From contig CAXULQ010000002.1 of assembly GCA_964251965.1 (NCBI GenBank), positions 372,001 to 436,000 of the forward strand: DNA of 64,000 nt. Reading direction: 5' to 3'. Shown here in pieces: positions 25,753 to 35,870 of this stretch. The stretch is from Mucilaginibacter_A sp964251965. GTDB taxonomy: Bacteria > Bacteroidota > Bacteroidia > Sphingobacteriales > Sphingobacteriaceae. Under the pieces are notes generated by a model. The model searched no databases. It saw only the letters and a program-made list of their open reading frames with translations, and was not told where the DNA came from. The translations under genes and the position numbers were made by a program. The stretch's first letter is position 1, and every line of letters starts with the position of its first letter.

Positions 25753-26924
25753 TAGTTTTTATGTTTTTGAAGGATGCTCTGATAGATATTCTCGATCTTG
25801 TCCAAGGCATAATCCACATTAAAACGCTTTGCATTTTCAATCCCGGTATTAACAATATTAAACCTTTCGGTAGGAGAGAGCGAAACAATTTCTTCTACAA
25901 TTTTTGCTGCATTTTGTGCCCAAACCATAGCGTTTATGTTATCGTTTGGTTGTTTTGGGATTAAGAAGCCAGCATCTCCTGCAACTTCCGTCATCGGTGC
26001 TTCGTTAGTGGTAATAACCGGACAGGCGCATGCCATTGCTTCTGCAATTGGCCATCCAAAACCCTCTGCCAGCGAAGGAAACAAAAACACGGCAGCACCA
26101 GAATAAGCAGCATTAATTAAACTATCTTCAATATTGCTAAAACTATAAATGGTTGATTTGTAGTTAGACTGATTGATTTTATCATTTAATTTTTCGTCAG
26201 GCGCTTCTCCAATTAACAAAAGGGGCAAAGGTGTTTTACTTATATCGCACCAAGCATTATAAATCTCTATTACGCCTAAGCGGTTTTTGTACCATTGGTT
26301 ACCGCCGATATGCAACAAGTATCCGTTTTTCAGGTCTGCTCCAGTTTTTTGAGTGATTATAGTTCGGGCAACTTCAGGATCTTTTGCCTCAAATTGTTGG
26401 TTTAATCCATTGTAAACAACCGTTGATTGTATTGTTAAAGGATTGATAAAGCTGTGAAGGTCTTGCTGAGTTTTTTTAGATACAGAGATGAAATTTTTTC
26501 CTTTCGAATAACCTTTGCGGATATAGGCTTGATATTGCTTTCCGGTCCAGGAAGTCAGATTTTCTGGGATCAAGTTAAGTGCTGATTGTTGGGCAAGGAA
26601 ATCATGGCAATGGATTACATGTGCTTTATCGGCAATTAATGACATCCAAGGACCAAGTGCATGATCTGTTAAAACAAATAAAGTATCTTTTTTGGTAACT
26701 TTTAACCGCTTTCGGATTTGTGCCGGAAACATCAAATACTGATCTAAATAACCCAACCATTTTTTAAAAGCTTTGGGAAAAGGCAAATTGTAAAATTGGG
26801 GTTTTGGAGACCATAGTTCTACCTTATGCTCACGTTTTTCCATTCCGTCTGCCAGCATTTTTGTAAAGCGGGGCATACTTTGATGGCCGAGAAAATTTGG
26901 GTGGGTGAAGAAGACGAGATGCAC
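25752..26924 (-). CDS. Glycosyltransferase family 4
   Basis: The 390-aa GT-B protein has the N-terminal FFTHPNFLGHQSMPRFTKML and the C-terminal GT4 motif VFLFPSLAEGFGWPIAEAMACACPVITT, followed by EVAGDAGFL. It is likely a retaining transferase for the surface polysaccharide. It ends in a one-base overlap with the following GT4 gene and starts 24 bp after the Wzy-like gene, so the three are co-transcribed. The sugar specificity cannot be read from the sequence. Confidence 0.9.
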   Translation of the reverse strand: MHLVFFTHPNFLGHQSMPRFTKMLADGMEKREHKVELWSPKPQFYNLPFPKAFKKWLGYLDQYLMFPAQIRKRLKVTKKDTLFVLTDHALGPWMSLIADKAHVIHCHDFLAQQSALNLIPENLTSWTGKQYQAYIRKGYSKGKNFISVSKKTQQDLHSFINPLTIQSTVVYNGLNQQFEAKDPEVARTIITQKTGADLKNGYLLHIGGNQWYKNRLGVIEIYNAWCDISKTPLPLLLIGEAPDEKLNDKINQSNYKSTIYSFSNIEDSLINAAYSGAAVFLFPSLAEGFGWPIAEAMACACPVITTNEAPMTEVAGDAGFLIPKQPNDNINAMVWAQNAAKIVEEIVSLSPTERFNIVNTGIENAKRFNVDYALDKIENIYQSILQKHKN

Positions 26925-26948
26925 TGATATAACCGTAAGTCTAAAAAG

Positions 26949-28340
26949 CTATGCTAAAGCCGGATTTGCATTTAGTCTGTTATGTATAACCCTTTTTTTT
27001 CTATTATTTGGATTTGAATTAAGAGAGGCTAACATCAATCCACCAATCATAATGCTAAAACCTAAGTAAGTAGGTTGTGCCCAACCACCCATTGCTAATG
27101 ATAAAATTCCAAAACTTAAAAGTATCCAAGGTAAAAAATCATTTAAAGCTAACTTATGATAGCTCGCTAATATAATTTTTAACGTTAAACCAAAGCGTAA
27201 AAATATAACTATGAGACCTAGTAAAGGGCCAATCTCTCCAAGTGTTCTTCCTAATTCATCTTCAGCAATTAAAAAAGCCCTATTACCGGATAGTAACATA
27301 CCTCCCACATTTGTACCCATGCCTATACCATAACCAAAAAAAGGTTCATCAGCAACTCCGGCGAACGATCCTATAATTCCACCAAGAAAACGATCACTTA
27401 ATGTTCCTTTTAATCCCCCTTCTGAACCGCTTGCATCGGTAAAACGCGAAGTAAATGCTGCTGTTGCTGTATTAAAAAGGCTTGTTTGACTTAAAACAGC
27501 TATAATCATTATCGCCCCAATAACTGCAACCAATAGTTTGCCAAAATATTTTGGCTTTCTTGAAACGGCAAGAACAGTAAATATTAAAGTGACTACAGTT
27601 TGAAAAAGTATAGTTCTGCTGATGGAAAGTGGTATGGCTGCAAACAAAGCCAGTGTAGCGGCAATAAGTATCAATTTATTAACTTTTTGTATATCAAACC
27701 AAAAATAAAATATAAAGCAGGCAGCAAAACTGTAGAAAGAAGTGGTTCCGGTAGTAAAAGAAAAGGTAGCAGGGGGACGCATGAAACCTAATGCGCCACT
27801 ATAACCTGCACCCGCCATATCACCACCAACGCCGCGATTTACCCATGCGGATTGAGGACTATAAAACTGCATTGCAATCAATACAGTCATTGGAATAGTT
27901 ATCAGTAAAGTAGCCTTTCCAATCTTTATTACATCATCTCTATTGAAAATTTTACCTATTACAAAAACGAGGGGGAAATGAAATAATAAAATTCTTGCTC
28001 CAAAAAGAGCAACCAGTAAGTTGCCATGACCAAAAAAAATAGCAGTAAATATGCTGATGATACCTATTACTACCATTGTACTTAGGTAAATTGAAGAGGG
28101 CAGTAATCCTCTTTGCCAACATTTAATAACTAACCAAATTGCAATTGGATCACGAATAATTAATAAGGGTGTGGCCAAACCAGGAAGCAGCCACTTTCTT
28201 AAAGCCCCTTCAAAAATTAATAATAGAAAATAAGCCCAGATACCTTTTTTAAGCCAATTGTTTGGGTCTATTTTAGTCTTATTTTTTGATCCTTCAATTT
28301 TATTGAAAGTTAAATCAGGGTTAGTCTCAATTTTAAGCAT
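26949..28340 (-). CDS. O-antigen polymerase/ligase-like membrane protein (Wzy/WaaL type)
   Basis: The 463-aa integral membrane protein has about eleven hydrophobic helices and a larger hydrophilic loop in the second half (about 310-370), which contains FGYGIGMGTNVGG. This layout is that of the Wzy polymerase / WaaL ligase superfamily, which is poorly conserved in sequence. It would polymerise or ligate undecaprenyl-linked units on the outer face of the inner membrane. Its presence with an ABC exporter is notable, because ABC-dependent pathways do not normally need Wzy. Polymerase and ligase cannot be told apart here. Confidence 0.8.
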   Translation of the reverse strand: MLKIETNPDLTFNKIEGSKNKTKIDPNNWLKKGIWAYFLLLIFEGALRKWLLPGLATPLLIIRDPIAIWLVIKCWQRGLLPSSIYLSTMVVIGIISIFTAIFFGHGNLLVALFGARILLFHFPLVFVIGKIFNRDDVIKIGKATLLITIPMTVLIAMQFYSPQSAWVNRGVGGDMAGAGYSGALGFMRPPATFSFTTGTTSFYSFAACFIFYFWFDIQKVNKLILIAATLALFAAIPLSISRTILFQTVVTLIFTVLAVSRKPKYFGKLLVAVIGAIMIIAVLSQTSLFNTATAAFTSRFTDASGSEGGLKGTLSDRFLGGIIGSFAGVADEPFFGYGIGMGTNVGGMLLSGNRAFLIAEDELGRTLGEIGPLLGLIVIFLRFGLTLKIILASYHKLALNDFLPWILLSFGILSLAMGGWAQPTYLGFSIMIGGLMLASLNSNPNNRKKRVIHNRLNANPALA

Positions 28341-28427
28341 TGTATTTTAAATTAGCACTTAACGGTACATCACTAAATAAGATTTTTACTAAAATATTTA
28401 TCAAATTTTTTATATAATTAAGAATCA

Positions 28428-29669
28428 TCATGATTTTAGTATTGCTTCTATAAGTTCTTGTCCATATACATCCCATGTCCGTTTACTGGCCGTCTGCATT
28501 GCTGCATGTCCAACCTCAGCAATCATACTTGGTTTACTTATGAGTTCTTCAATTGCATTTAGAAGTGACTGAGTTGAACCAGCCTCTATTAACCACCCGT
28601 TTTTTCCATGTTCAATCAAATCAGGTCCCGCTGTCCGATCAGTAGTGATTACCGGAGTTCCTTGCGACATGGCTTCTGTAATAACCAATCCAAAACCTTC
28701 AAAAAGAGACGGAAAAACAAGAACGTCGTGTTTATGCATTAATTCTAAAATTTTATGATGTTCTAAACTTGGTATCCACCGATGTTTTGAAAGTGCTGCA
28801 TCTAAGGCAATACATTTCTCACTACTTACTTTTTTTCCAACCACTGTCAATTCTACATAATTTTTTAGTTGATCAACTGCTGCAAAAAGATTAGCAATGC
28901 CTTTTCTTTGAGACAGGCCTCCTACAAATAATAATTTAAGCGGTTTAGATTTAGAAATAGCAGCATAAGTACGTGAATCCGTAACGGGTGGAAAAGCATA
29001 AGGGATAACTTTAATAGGTGCTAATTTGCCCGGGTAATCTTTTAATGTGTTTGCTGTAAATTGGCTTGCAACAAAAATTTTATCTGCTAAACGAAGTTCT
29101 TCATCTTTCCGTTCAAGTTTAGCCTCAGAATCTTCGAAACCTATTAAAGTTGGTGCCCATTCTGGCCAACGTTCACGTTCTATTTCCAAAAGCCTTTTAG
29201 CTGTTCTCCAATATCCGATTGGAAGATCATACAAACATTCAACATTTATTTTTTTTGCTTCTAAAAAAGAAAATAATGCACCATCTTCATAAGCATAAAC
29301 AGCAGTTGTTCCGCTTTCAGCCATTTGCTTTAAACTTTTGGCTACCCTTTTATCTAAATCTTGGTAAACTGCATCTACGCTAAAAATCCCTGTTTCCTGT
29401 TTAACCAGCTTTTTAACCCCAGCTTTAGTAGCGGCAAATCTTCCCAATTCGTACCATGGCCAAGCTTCTGAATATTGTTTTAATGCTATATCATAACGCC
29501 TTCTATTAAATTCTTTAAAAGGACCGAAAGAACTAAGTTTGTCAAAAATATTCCCCTCGAAATTAGCTACAGTAGTTCTGAACCCAGATAGCATATCGGC
29601 TTTTTGAAGACCGATTGCGGCTGCTCGAAAAAACGCATTACCAGTTGGATGCGAAATAAGTACTTTCAT
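28428..29669 (-). CDS. Glycosyltransferase family 4
   Basis: The 413-aa GT-B enzyme begins MKVLISHPTGNAFFRAAAIGL, with LKLLFVGGLSQRKGIANL opening the donor half and the GT4 motif in LVFPSLFEGFGLVITEAMSQGTPVITT. GNAFFR-type N-termini occur in a GT4 subgroup of exopolysaccharide loci. The start shares one base with the stop of the upstream gene (TAATG). Its product is expected in the cytoplasm at the membrane face. Specificity unknown. Confidence 0.88.
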   Translation of the reverse strand: MKVLISHPTGNAFFRAAAIGLQKADMLSGFRTTVANFEGNIFDKLSSFGPFKEFNRRRYDIALKQYSEAWPWYELGRFAATKAGVKKLVKQETGIFSVDAVYQDLDKRVAKSLKQMAESGTTAVYAYEDGALFSFLEAKKINVECLYDLPIGYWRTAKRLLEIERERWPEWAPTLIGFEDSEAKLERKDEELRLADKIFVASQFTANTLKDYPGKLAPIKVIPYAFPPVTDSRTYAAISKSKPLKLLFVGGLSQRKGIANLFAAVDQLKNYVELTVVGKKVSSEKCIALDAALSKHRWIPSLEHHKILELMHKHDVLVFPSLFEGFGLVITEAMSQGTPVITTDRTAGPDLIEHGKNGWLIEAGSTQSLLNAIEELISKPSMIAEVGHAAMQTASKRTWDVYGQELIEAILKS

Positions 29670-30739
29670 TAATTTACTTTAATCGCTTTACTTGCGGCCG
29701 CTTCAACAACTTCCAGGTAATGTTGGGAAATTATATCTGGGTTATGTTTAGCAAGATGGGCTTGAGCCGCATTTCTAAGACTTTGTTCTAAGTTTGGATT
29801 TTCAATTACTTTACGTATACAAGATACTAATGCTTCTATATCACCACGTTGGAAACTAATCCCTGCGTTACCAATAGCATCGGGCAAGCCGCCACCATCA
29901 GAAACAATGGGCAGGCAACCACAAGCCATTCCCTCTAAAACAACGTTTCCAAACGGTTCTTCCCATAAAGAAGGCACAAGAATATATTGGTGCCTGTTTA
30001 AACTTAAAGCAAGGCTTTCACCTCTAAGCGGCCCGGTAAAGCAAACGTATTCTTTAATTTGAAGATCAATTACCATTCGTTCAAGTTTAGATTTTTCCGG
30101 TCCGTCTCCAATGATTGTTAAATTGGGTTTAAAAGGTAAAAACTTTTCTTTCTTATCCATTAATAATAATTGATGAATTGCTTTTATCGCCTGATCTGCC
30201 CCTTTATTTGGTACTAAACGGCCTAAAAATGCAAATGCAACAGTTTTAGTTACCTGGGGGATAATTTTGAAAACATCCGCCTGATAAGGATTTCCTATTA
30301 CAATTGCAGGTGGAAAACTATGTTTTCTGATGGCATCACTCACAGCTATAACTTTGTTTGCACGTTTGAACCAAACATGTTTTAACTTATCCTGAATCCC
30401 AATTTTTCCATGGACACCAATTTTTCCATCAATTCTCGATACCCAAGTATTTAACGCAATTACAGAAAGGTGGTTATAAATTAAATTTGGCCAAGACAAT
30501 CTCAAACAAGGGTTATTTTCAAAAATCAAGTCTGCCCATTTATGCTCTTCAAATAATTGTATCATTGATGGGTTTCTGATTATGGGAAATGGAAAAATAT
30601 TTTTACCGGAATACTTCGTCCAAGTTAAAACATGGATATCATGGCCAGCCTTAAAAAACGCACGTGATAAAATATCAGAATTGGCTTCAATCCCACCTAT
30701 GTATGGAAAAAAATTATGTGATAAAAACAGTATTTTCAA
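29669..30739 (-). CDS. Glycosyltransferase family 4
   Basis: The 356-aa GT-B enzyme begins MKILFLSHNFFPYIGGIEAN, the classical acceptor-domain start with the GG loop. The C-terminal half shows TVAFAFLGRLVPNKGADQAI and the E-x7-E motif in YILVPSLWEEPFGNVVLEGMACG. It is similar in layout to the next upstream gene (30808-31965), and the two may be old duplicates. Overlaps the following GT4 gene by one base. Confidence 0.9.
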   Translation of the reverse strand: MKILFLSHNFFPYIGGIEANSDILSRAFFKAGHDIHVLTWTKYSGKNIFPFPIIRNPSMIQLFEEHKWADLIFENNPCLRLSWPNLIYNHLSVIALNTWVSRIDGKIGVHGKIGIQDKLKHVWFKRANKVIAVSDAIRKHSFPPAIVIGNPYQADVFKIIPQVTKTVAFAFLGRLVPNKGADQAIKAIHQLLLMDKKEKFLPFKPNLTIIGDGPEKSKLERMVIDLQIKEYVCFTGPLRGESLALSLNRHQYILVPSLWEEPFGNVVLEGMACGCLPIVSDGGGLPDAIGNAGISFQRGDIEALVSCIRKVIENPNLEQSLRNAAQAHLAKHNPDIISQHYLEVVEAAASKAIKVN

Positions 30740-30807
30740 GAAAGGGTATAGATAATACTTAATGTCAAAAATTAAGCTAATACTATAAAGATAATAGAAT
30801 TTTGTTA

Positions 30808-31965
30808 CTAATTACTAATAGCTTTATTAAATAGATCTATATACTGATTTGTTAATTTGTCGGAATCAAATTTATCTAATTGACTTTTCCTTTTATCTCT
30901 TAGCTTGTTTTTAAAATTATCATTACTGATAATCTCCATCATTTTTTGCGATAAATCTTTCCAGTCACCGTTGATAAAGGTTAATCCTGATTCTCCAATA
31001 ATTTCAGGAAGTCCGCCATTCTTTGATACAATTAAAATCCGGCCCGCAGCCATTAGTTCTAAAGCTACTCCTCCTAACGGTTCTTCCCAGTAGGATGGAA
31101 CAACCGCCACTTCACACTGACTAATAATATTGTTTAAATCTTCTCCTTTTTTCGGACCTAAAAAATCTACATTATCACTTATGGCTAACTCTAAAGCAAT
31201 ATTTTTTAATTCGGACTCATAGATTCCATATCCTACTATTGCAAGTTTTAATCCGTAATTTCTGGTTTTTTCCATTAAATCTTGAAAAGCTCTTAAAAGT
31301 GTTTCTAACCCTTTTTCTTCTACTAACCTTCCTAAAAATAAAAAGTCATACTTTTTATTCAAAGTATGTGCTATTGGGGTAAATTTATCTAAGGGAAAAA
31401 GAGGATAAATTTGAACCTGTTTAGATAATTCTTGTCTTTTGCTTATCCAAACTGATGCTGCAACATTACTATAGATGCTTGCTACCGCCAATCTTCTAAA
31501 ATAAAGTTTAAAACCTTCTTTTATTGCATAGTATAACCCTTTTTTCTTTTTATAAAAAAGTACAGACTGCCATGGATTCAAAGGAGTAGGGCCACCAAAA
31601 TTCCATCCTAACCCATCTATAGATATTAACTTATAACCATTATGTGTACAAATTAATGGCTTACGAGCAATTTTAGAAAGAAGAATATATTTTACATTTA
31701 TGTCTATGGTACAAACAACATCTACTTTATACATCAATCTTAAAATTTTAGATGCCACAGGTCGTCGTACTACTTCGAAGGGAAACTTTACCTTGTCTTT
31801 TGTCAAAGTACCTGTTTCTACTATTATTTCGTTATGTTCTAATATTTCTGTTACCAATATTATGGTATGGCCACGATTTGTTAAACATTTTGCAAGTGTT
31901 TCTGTCACTGTTTCAATTCCACCAATCGACGGATAAAAAGCATGACAATATAAAAGAATTTTCAT
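30808..31965 (-). CDS. Glycosyltransferase family 4
   Basis: The 385-aa GT-B enzyme begins MKILLYCHAFYPSIGGIETV, has KYDFLFLGRLVEEKGLETLL in the donor half and the GT4 motif in VAVVPSYWEEPLGGVALELMAAG. It shares the WEEP-x-G signature with the neighbour at 29669-30739. It is AT-rich like the surrounding locus. A 216-bp spacer (31966-32181) with one motif copy precedes it on the transcription path. Confidence 0.9.
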   Translation of the reverse strand: MKILLYCHAFYPSIGGIETVTETLAKCLTNRGHTIILVTEILEHNEIIVETGTLTKDKVKFPFEVVRRPVASKILRLMYKVDVVCTIDINVKYILLSKIARKPLICTHNGYKLISIDGLGWNFGGPTPLNPWQSVLFYKKKKGLYYAIKEGFKLYFRRLAVASIYSNVAASVWISKRQELSKQVQIYPLFPLDKFTPIAHTLNKKYDFLFLGRLVEEKGLETLLRAFQDLMEKTRNYGLKLAIVGYGIYESELKNIALELAISDNVDFLGPKKGEDLNNIISQCEVAVVPSYWEEPLGGVALELMAAGRILIVSKNGGLPEIIGESGLTFINGDWKDLSQKMMEIISNDNFKNKLRDKRKSQLDKFDSDKLTNQYIDLFNKAISN

Positions 31966-32110
31966 TAATATATTTAATGTTATAGCGTCTTTATTAAAGG
32001 TCGTTTAAGTTTTATTTCGAATATCTTATGCTTTTTTTACCTTTTAAAAATCATATGATTGCTGTGCTTCTATTAATAAGAGAAAGAAGTAAAAACAATT
32101 TTTATAGTGC

Positions 32111-32122
32111 TAAAAGAAGCAT
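32111..32122 (+). repeat. Copy of TAAAAGAAGCAT motif with partial partner
   Basis: An exact 12-mer copy lies in the spacer 60 bp beyond the stop of the 32182-33312 gene. The preceding bases ACAATTTTTATAGTGC match the extended consensus (run of T, then TAT-x-x-x-C). A degenerate inverted half, TGTGCTTCTATTA, lies about 40 bp to the left. Confidence 0.75.
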
Positions 32123-32181
32123 TGTAATCTTTTGAATGTTAAATTTAAGTAGATTCTAATTTAAAAAATTACTGTTGTTAA

Positions 32182-33312
32182 TCACATAACTGCTTCTAAA
32201 TCTTCTATAAATTTAGAAGCAATAGTTGAAGCACTATTGTTTGAATCATTATTTGATAAATTATTAACAGATTCTTTTAACTTTCCGATAGAATATTCAA
32301 TTACCCCATCCGGGGGTTGAACATTTATTTTAAGGACTTTCCAAGGATAGGTAATACAAATTACATTTAAACCATGTTCTAACATTGCAGCAATTGTTCC
32401 GCTTTTTTCTGCTAAAGCAATTGGTGTGGTTGATAATCCAATAGATGCTGAACTTAAAGTTTTTGAAATATATTCCTGTGTTTGTTCTCCTAACACTTCA
32501 ACAGGTATGCCTGCCGACTTCCAGACTTTAACCCAATGTTCTTGTTCTTTACCGTTACGCCCAACAATTGTTAAGGCAGGTTTAATGCCGATTTCTTTAC
32601 AATATAAACCAATTTCTTGTACAAAATTTTCTACGGGTACTTCCGGATGTATAGATCCAAAAACTACGAATAAAAGTTTCCTGAATTTTTTTAAATTAAA
32701 ATCTACAAAACCAGTATCTTTTTCGATTTTAGAAATTACAGGAATATTAGAAAATAGTGGAAGTTTAATAACATTAAATCCCATTTTTTGCAATAAAATT
32801 TGATAAATACTTGTTTGGGTGTGAATAACATTTGGTCGCAAACGTTTTATTAAAGACCAGGTTAGGCTTTTCTGAATCTTTCCCCAAAACTTATATTTGA
32901 ATGAGGAATTATAATCCATGCCAACCCATAATTCATGAAACATTATGTGTAGATATTTGCCTTTGCTTAATTTAGCCAAATAGTTACTTAAACCAAAAAA
33001 CAAACCTTTCTTTTGAAATGAAAAAGGCACAAATTGAACGCTTATCCAATCAGGGTCAAAGCTATTAATCCAAAACTTGGCTTTGGTAAATCTTTCTTTG
33101 GCCGAAAGTATAGATGGAATGCGAAGAATATTAAAATGTATATTGTTTATACTACTTATTTCTTTTGTTTCCTTTAAAATGTACTGGTCATTTACGGAAA
33201 TTGCAGCCACACTGTTACCATTCATAGCAACTTCCTCAGCTAGTTTACGTGTATAATCTCCAACCCCATCATGGGCAGGCTCAAGCGAGCCACAAATAAA
33301 AAAAATTTTCAT
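32182..33312 (-). CDS. GT-B-type glycosyltransferase (divergent)
   Basis: The 376-aa product begins MKIFFICGSLEPAHDGVGDY, a typical GT-B opening. Its donor half starts with KLLFVVFGSIHPEVPVENFV and contains ASIGLSTTPIALAEKSGTIAAMLEHG, a variant of the usual GT4 E-x7-E segment. The overall fold assignment is good, but the family placement (GT4 or unclassified) is less sure than for its neighbours. It lies 14 bp downstream of a GT2 gene and is co-transcribed with it. Confidence 0.75.
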   Translation of the reverse strand: MKIFFICGSLEPAHDGVGDYTRKLAEEVAMNGNSVAAISVNDQYILKETKEISSINNIHFNILRIPSILSAKERFTKAKFWINSFDPDWISVQFVPFSFQKKGLFFGLSNYLAKLSKGKYLHIMFHELWVGMDYNSSFKYKFWGKIQKSLTWSLIKRLRPNVIHTQTSIYQILLQKMGFNVIKLPLFSNIPVISKIEKDTGFVDFNLKKFRKLLFVVFGSIHPEVPVENFVQEIGLYCKEIGIKPALTIVGRNGKEQEHWVKVWKSAGIPVEVLGEQTQEYISKTLSSASIGLSTTPIALAEKSGTIAAMLEHGLNVICITYPWKVLKINVQPPDGVIEYSIGKLKESVNNLSNNDSNNSASTIASKFIEDLEAVM

Positions 33313-33326
33313 TATAGATAAGGCAG

Positions 33327-34304
33327 TTACAGAGCTTGCTTTTTTACCAACTGAAATAAATAGGTAGGTATTAATCTATTGATCACATTGTATTTGTTAA
33401 TAAGCCTCAAACCTGGTTTTATCTTAAAAAATACCTTGAATGCATATTTAAAAATATCACTGAACTTTTTATTGTTTACGGATTCTTTAAAAGCTATTTG
33501 CCTTGTTGCATCTTGTAAACTATATATTGTAATTAGTTTTTTGTCGAAATTATTTTCTAAAATATAGTTTAGAACAGCAGCTGATGATTGTAATAACCTT
33601 TTATCTTTTTTAATTTGATTTTCCTTTATTTCTGCACTTACAGAAAAATTATCTTTATGCATTCTCCATACAGATAGCGGTTCTTCCAAAAAGTAGCTTT
33701 TCCCCAAAGGTAAAATAGCTAAAATGAGAAACTCATCTATGTACATATCAACAGCATCTGGAATCTTAATTGTTTTTAAAATAGAAGCCCGGGCTGCATA
33801 AGTTGTCCCTCCGCCAAAAAACATATTACTACTATAAAATCGCTGTAATAGCCAGTTGCCGTATAGCGGTTTTCCTAAAATATCTTTAGGTAGTTTTTCT
33901 GTTACAAATACGTGGTTATATTGATACAATACTTTAGCTGCAGTTCCTACGTGTACAATGGTATCATCTTTTTCAAATACTTTTACATATTCTGTTATTT
34001 TTTCTGCTAAAAAATAATCATCAGCATCGAGGTTAAAAATATATTTTCCGACACATTTTTGTATTGCATTATATGTTGCGTTAGCTTTTCCTTTATTTTC
34101 CTGAAAATAGTATCGAATTATCTTTTTATCTATATATTCTTTTAATGCTAAACAAGTATCATCAGTAGAGCCATCATCTACAACGATTATTTCAATTTTC
34201 TCTTTTGGATATGTTTGACCCAAAACACTTTCTATTGCTTCAATTATATAATTTTTGTAATTATATGTTGGAATTATAACGGAAACGAATGGCTCTAACA
34301 TCAA
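33327..34304 (-). CDS. Glycosyltransferase family 2
   Basis: The 325-aa GT-A enzyme has the N-terminal signature VSVIIPTYNYKNYIIEAIESVLGQTYP, IIVVDDGSTDDT and the metal-binding DXD in NLDADDYF near residue 93. The acceptor side contains a WRMHKDNFS segment. It is probably an inverting transferase. The frame opens with Met-Met, so either start is possible. It lies 1 bp after the GT61 gene stop, indicating coupling. Confidence 0.9.
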   Translation of the reverse strand: MMLEPFVSVIIPTYNYKNYIIEAIESVLGQTYPKEKIEIIVVDDGSTDDTCLALKEYIDKKIIRYYFQENKGKANATYNAIQKCVGKYIFNLDADDYFLAEKITEYVKVFEKDDTIVHVGTAAKVLYQYNHVFVTEKLPKDILGKPLYGNWLLQRFYSSNMFFGGGTTYAARASILKTIKIPDAVDMYIDEFLILAILPLGKSYFLEEPLSVWRMHKDNFSVSAEIKENQIKKDKRLLQSSAAVLNYILENNFDKKLITIYSLQDATRQIAFKESVNNKKFSDIFKYAFKVFFKIKPGLRLINKYNVINRLIPTYLFQLVKKQAL

Positions 34305-34305
34305 A

Positions 34306-35577
34306 TTAAACGATTTCTTTTAAATCCATTTTATTTAACATAAGTTTCATTTCATTAAGGTCAATATACATATGTGCATCCGTTTCAATATTATTGCCTT
34401 CTTCATCAATAAATGGTTCTCCAAGTTTTGTATATAATAAATAATAATCTAATCCAAACCCGTTTGATAAATCGTGAAATGCTTTTCTGTAATGGATGCG
34501 ATGACTAATATGCCTTATTTCAAACACTTTTGTTCCTGGTTTGCAAAATACAATATTGGTTAATTGTGAACCATGGCATGATATAATATTGGAAGCGTTT
34601 TGAAATAATGCTATTTGTTCATCCAATGTTAAATCTTCATTATGCACACATTCAAAACCATATCTTTTTAAAAATTTTATTACATTTTCTTCATTTAGAA
34701 CCCGTCTTGTATTAACTCTTGATCTGCTTAAATATATTTTTTCTGGAAAGTGCTTGTTAATATTTTTAGGCTTAATTATTTTCAACAGATAATCTTTATA
34801 CCAATTTCCTTTTCTATCATACCAAGAAGAAAATATCAGTTCTTCACATTCGTAACATTCATCGTCTTCAAAAAGCCTTACCTGTTTTTCAATGGGTATC
34901 CCTACCCGTGTAAAAATACTGTTCTTATCAATTACCTTATCTTGTATTATAAAATGGTCAATTTTTTCAAAATTAAATCCTGCTAATTCAGCTAAATAAA
35001 GTGCCGGAAGTCCATCTTGTATTTTGTGCCAATATGCACCTCCTCTTACTATGATGGAACGCCCTTTTAGTTTTTTGCATTTTGGAAGGAGTAGCGTACT
35101 AAATGATGGGTGAGAGTTTTCTTTTGTACCATAGTAATTAGAAACAGGTGCCAATAAATAATTATCTGATGTTAAAGAAAAGAAAAATTTGCTGTAAATT
35201 CTTATATCAGGCATTAAAAATACATACTCAGTGGTTTTGGTCGTGTACGAAGGAACTTCAGCACCTAACAAAGGGGTTCCAATCGTGTAAACGGGATCTT
35301 TGATCTCAATTATACGATTAAAAAATTCCCAAGAAAAATAGGATAGCCCTTGTTTCTTTTTAATCTCAACATATTTGTTGATTTCTTCAAATGTTTGTAA
35401 AGCCGCTTTAGGTCCGCCAAAACGTTTAGAATTAATTTTAAGCGGATTGATTATATAAGCATTAATCCGTTTGTATATACCTGACCTAAAATTACGTAAA
35501 GTAAAAATAACGGGTTTTATAGAGCCAAGAAAAAGTTTTTTTCTTACGATATCAACTTTAGTAAAATATTTTAGCAC
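34306..35577 (-). CDS. Glycosyltransferase family 61 (DUF563)
   Basis: The 423-aa product carries the GT61/DUF563 signature near the C-terminus: IYLSRSRVNTRRVLNEENVI, then ASNIISCHGSQLTNIVFCKPGTKVFEI. This is the same family as the gene at 49973-51109, whose matching segment reads SPHGAGLTNLVFC. GT61 enzymes transfer pentoses or GlcNAc in plants and animals; bacterial members are common in capsule loci and mostly uncharacterised. The N-terminal half is divergent. A 293-bp AT-rich spacer with a motif pair precedes it. Confidence 0.85.
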   Translation of the reverse strand: MLKYFTKVDIVRKKLFLGSIKPVIFTLRNFRSGIYKRINAYIINPLKINSKRFGGPKAALQTFEEINKYVEIKKKQGLSYFSWEFFNRIIEIKDPVYTIGTPLLGAEVPSYTTKTTEYVFLMPDIRIYSKFFFSLTSDNYLLAPVSNYYGTKENSHPSFSTLLLPKCKKLKGRSIIVRGGAYWHKIQDGLPALYLAELAGFNFEKIDHFIIQDKVIDKNSIFTRVGIPIEKQVRLFEDDECYECEELIFSSWYDRKGNWYKDYLLKIIKPKNINKHFPEKIYLSRSRVNTRRVLNEENVIKFLKRYGFECVHNEDLTLDEQIALFQNASNIISCHGSQLTNIVFCKPGTKVFEIRHISHRIHYRKAFHDLSNGFGLDYYLLYTKLGEPFIDEEGNNIETDAHMYIDLNEMKLMLNKMDLKEIV

Positions 35578-35638
35578 AAATTGCAGATTTTTATTTTAAT
35601 AATAATGAACCTTTTAAAATTTTTATCAAAAAGCTTAT

Positions 35639-35730
35639 AGTACTGCTTTTATGCATATAAATTACGTTTTAAATTTTTTTGATACAGAATATACATAAGA
35701 CTAATGATTTTTACTTGGTAAAAGAAGCAT
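35639..35730. repeat. Inverted pair of the dispersed motif
   Basis: AGTACTGCTTTTA (35639-35651) faces the exact copy TAAAAGAAGCAT (35719-35730) across about 67 nt. The left arm is a variant mixing the main and sister motifs. The right arm is preceded by TTTTTACTTGG, matching the extended context. It lies in the spacer between the GT61 start and the stop of the 35871 gene. Confidence 0.7.
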
Positions 35731-35870
35731 AATTAAAATTGGATAAAATTTAAACGGCCTTATTATTTTTAACGAAATCTTTTAATAAAGGTTGTTATTC
35801 TTATTGATAGATAATTATGAAAGTACAATTTGTTTTTTATTATTTATAAGTTAATTTTTGATAAATTAAA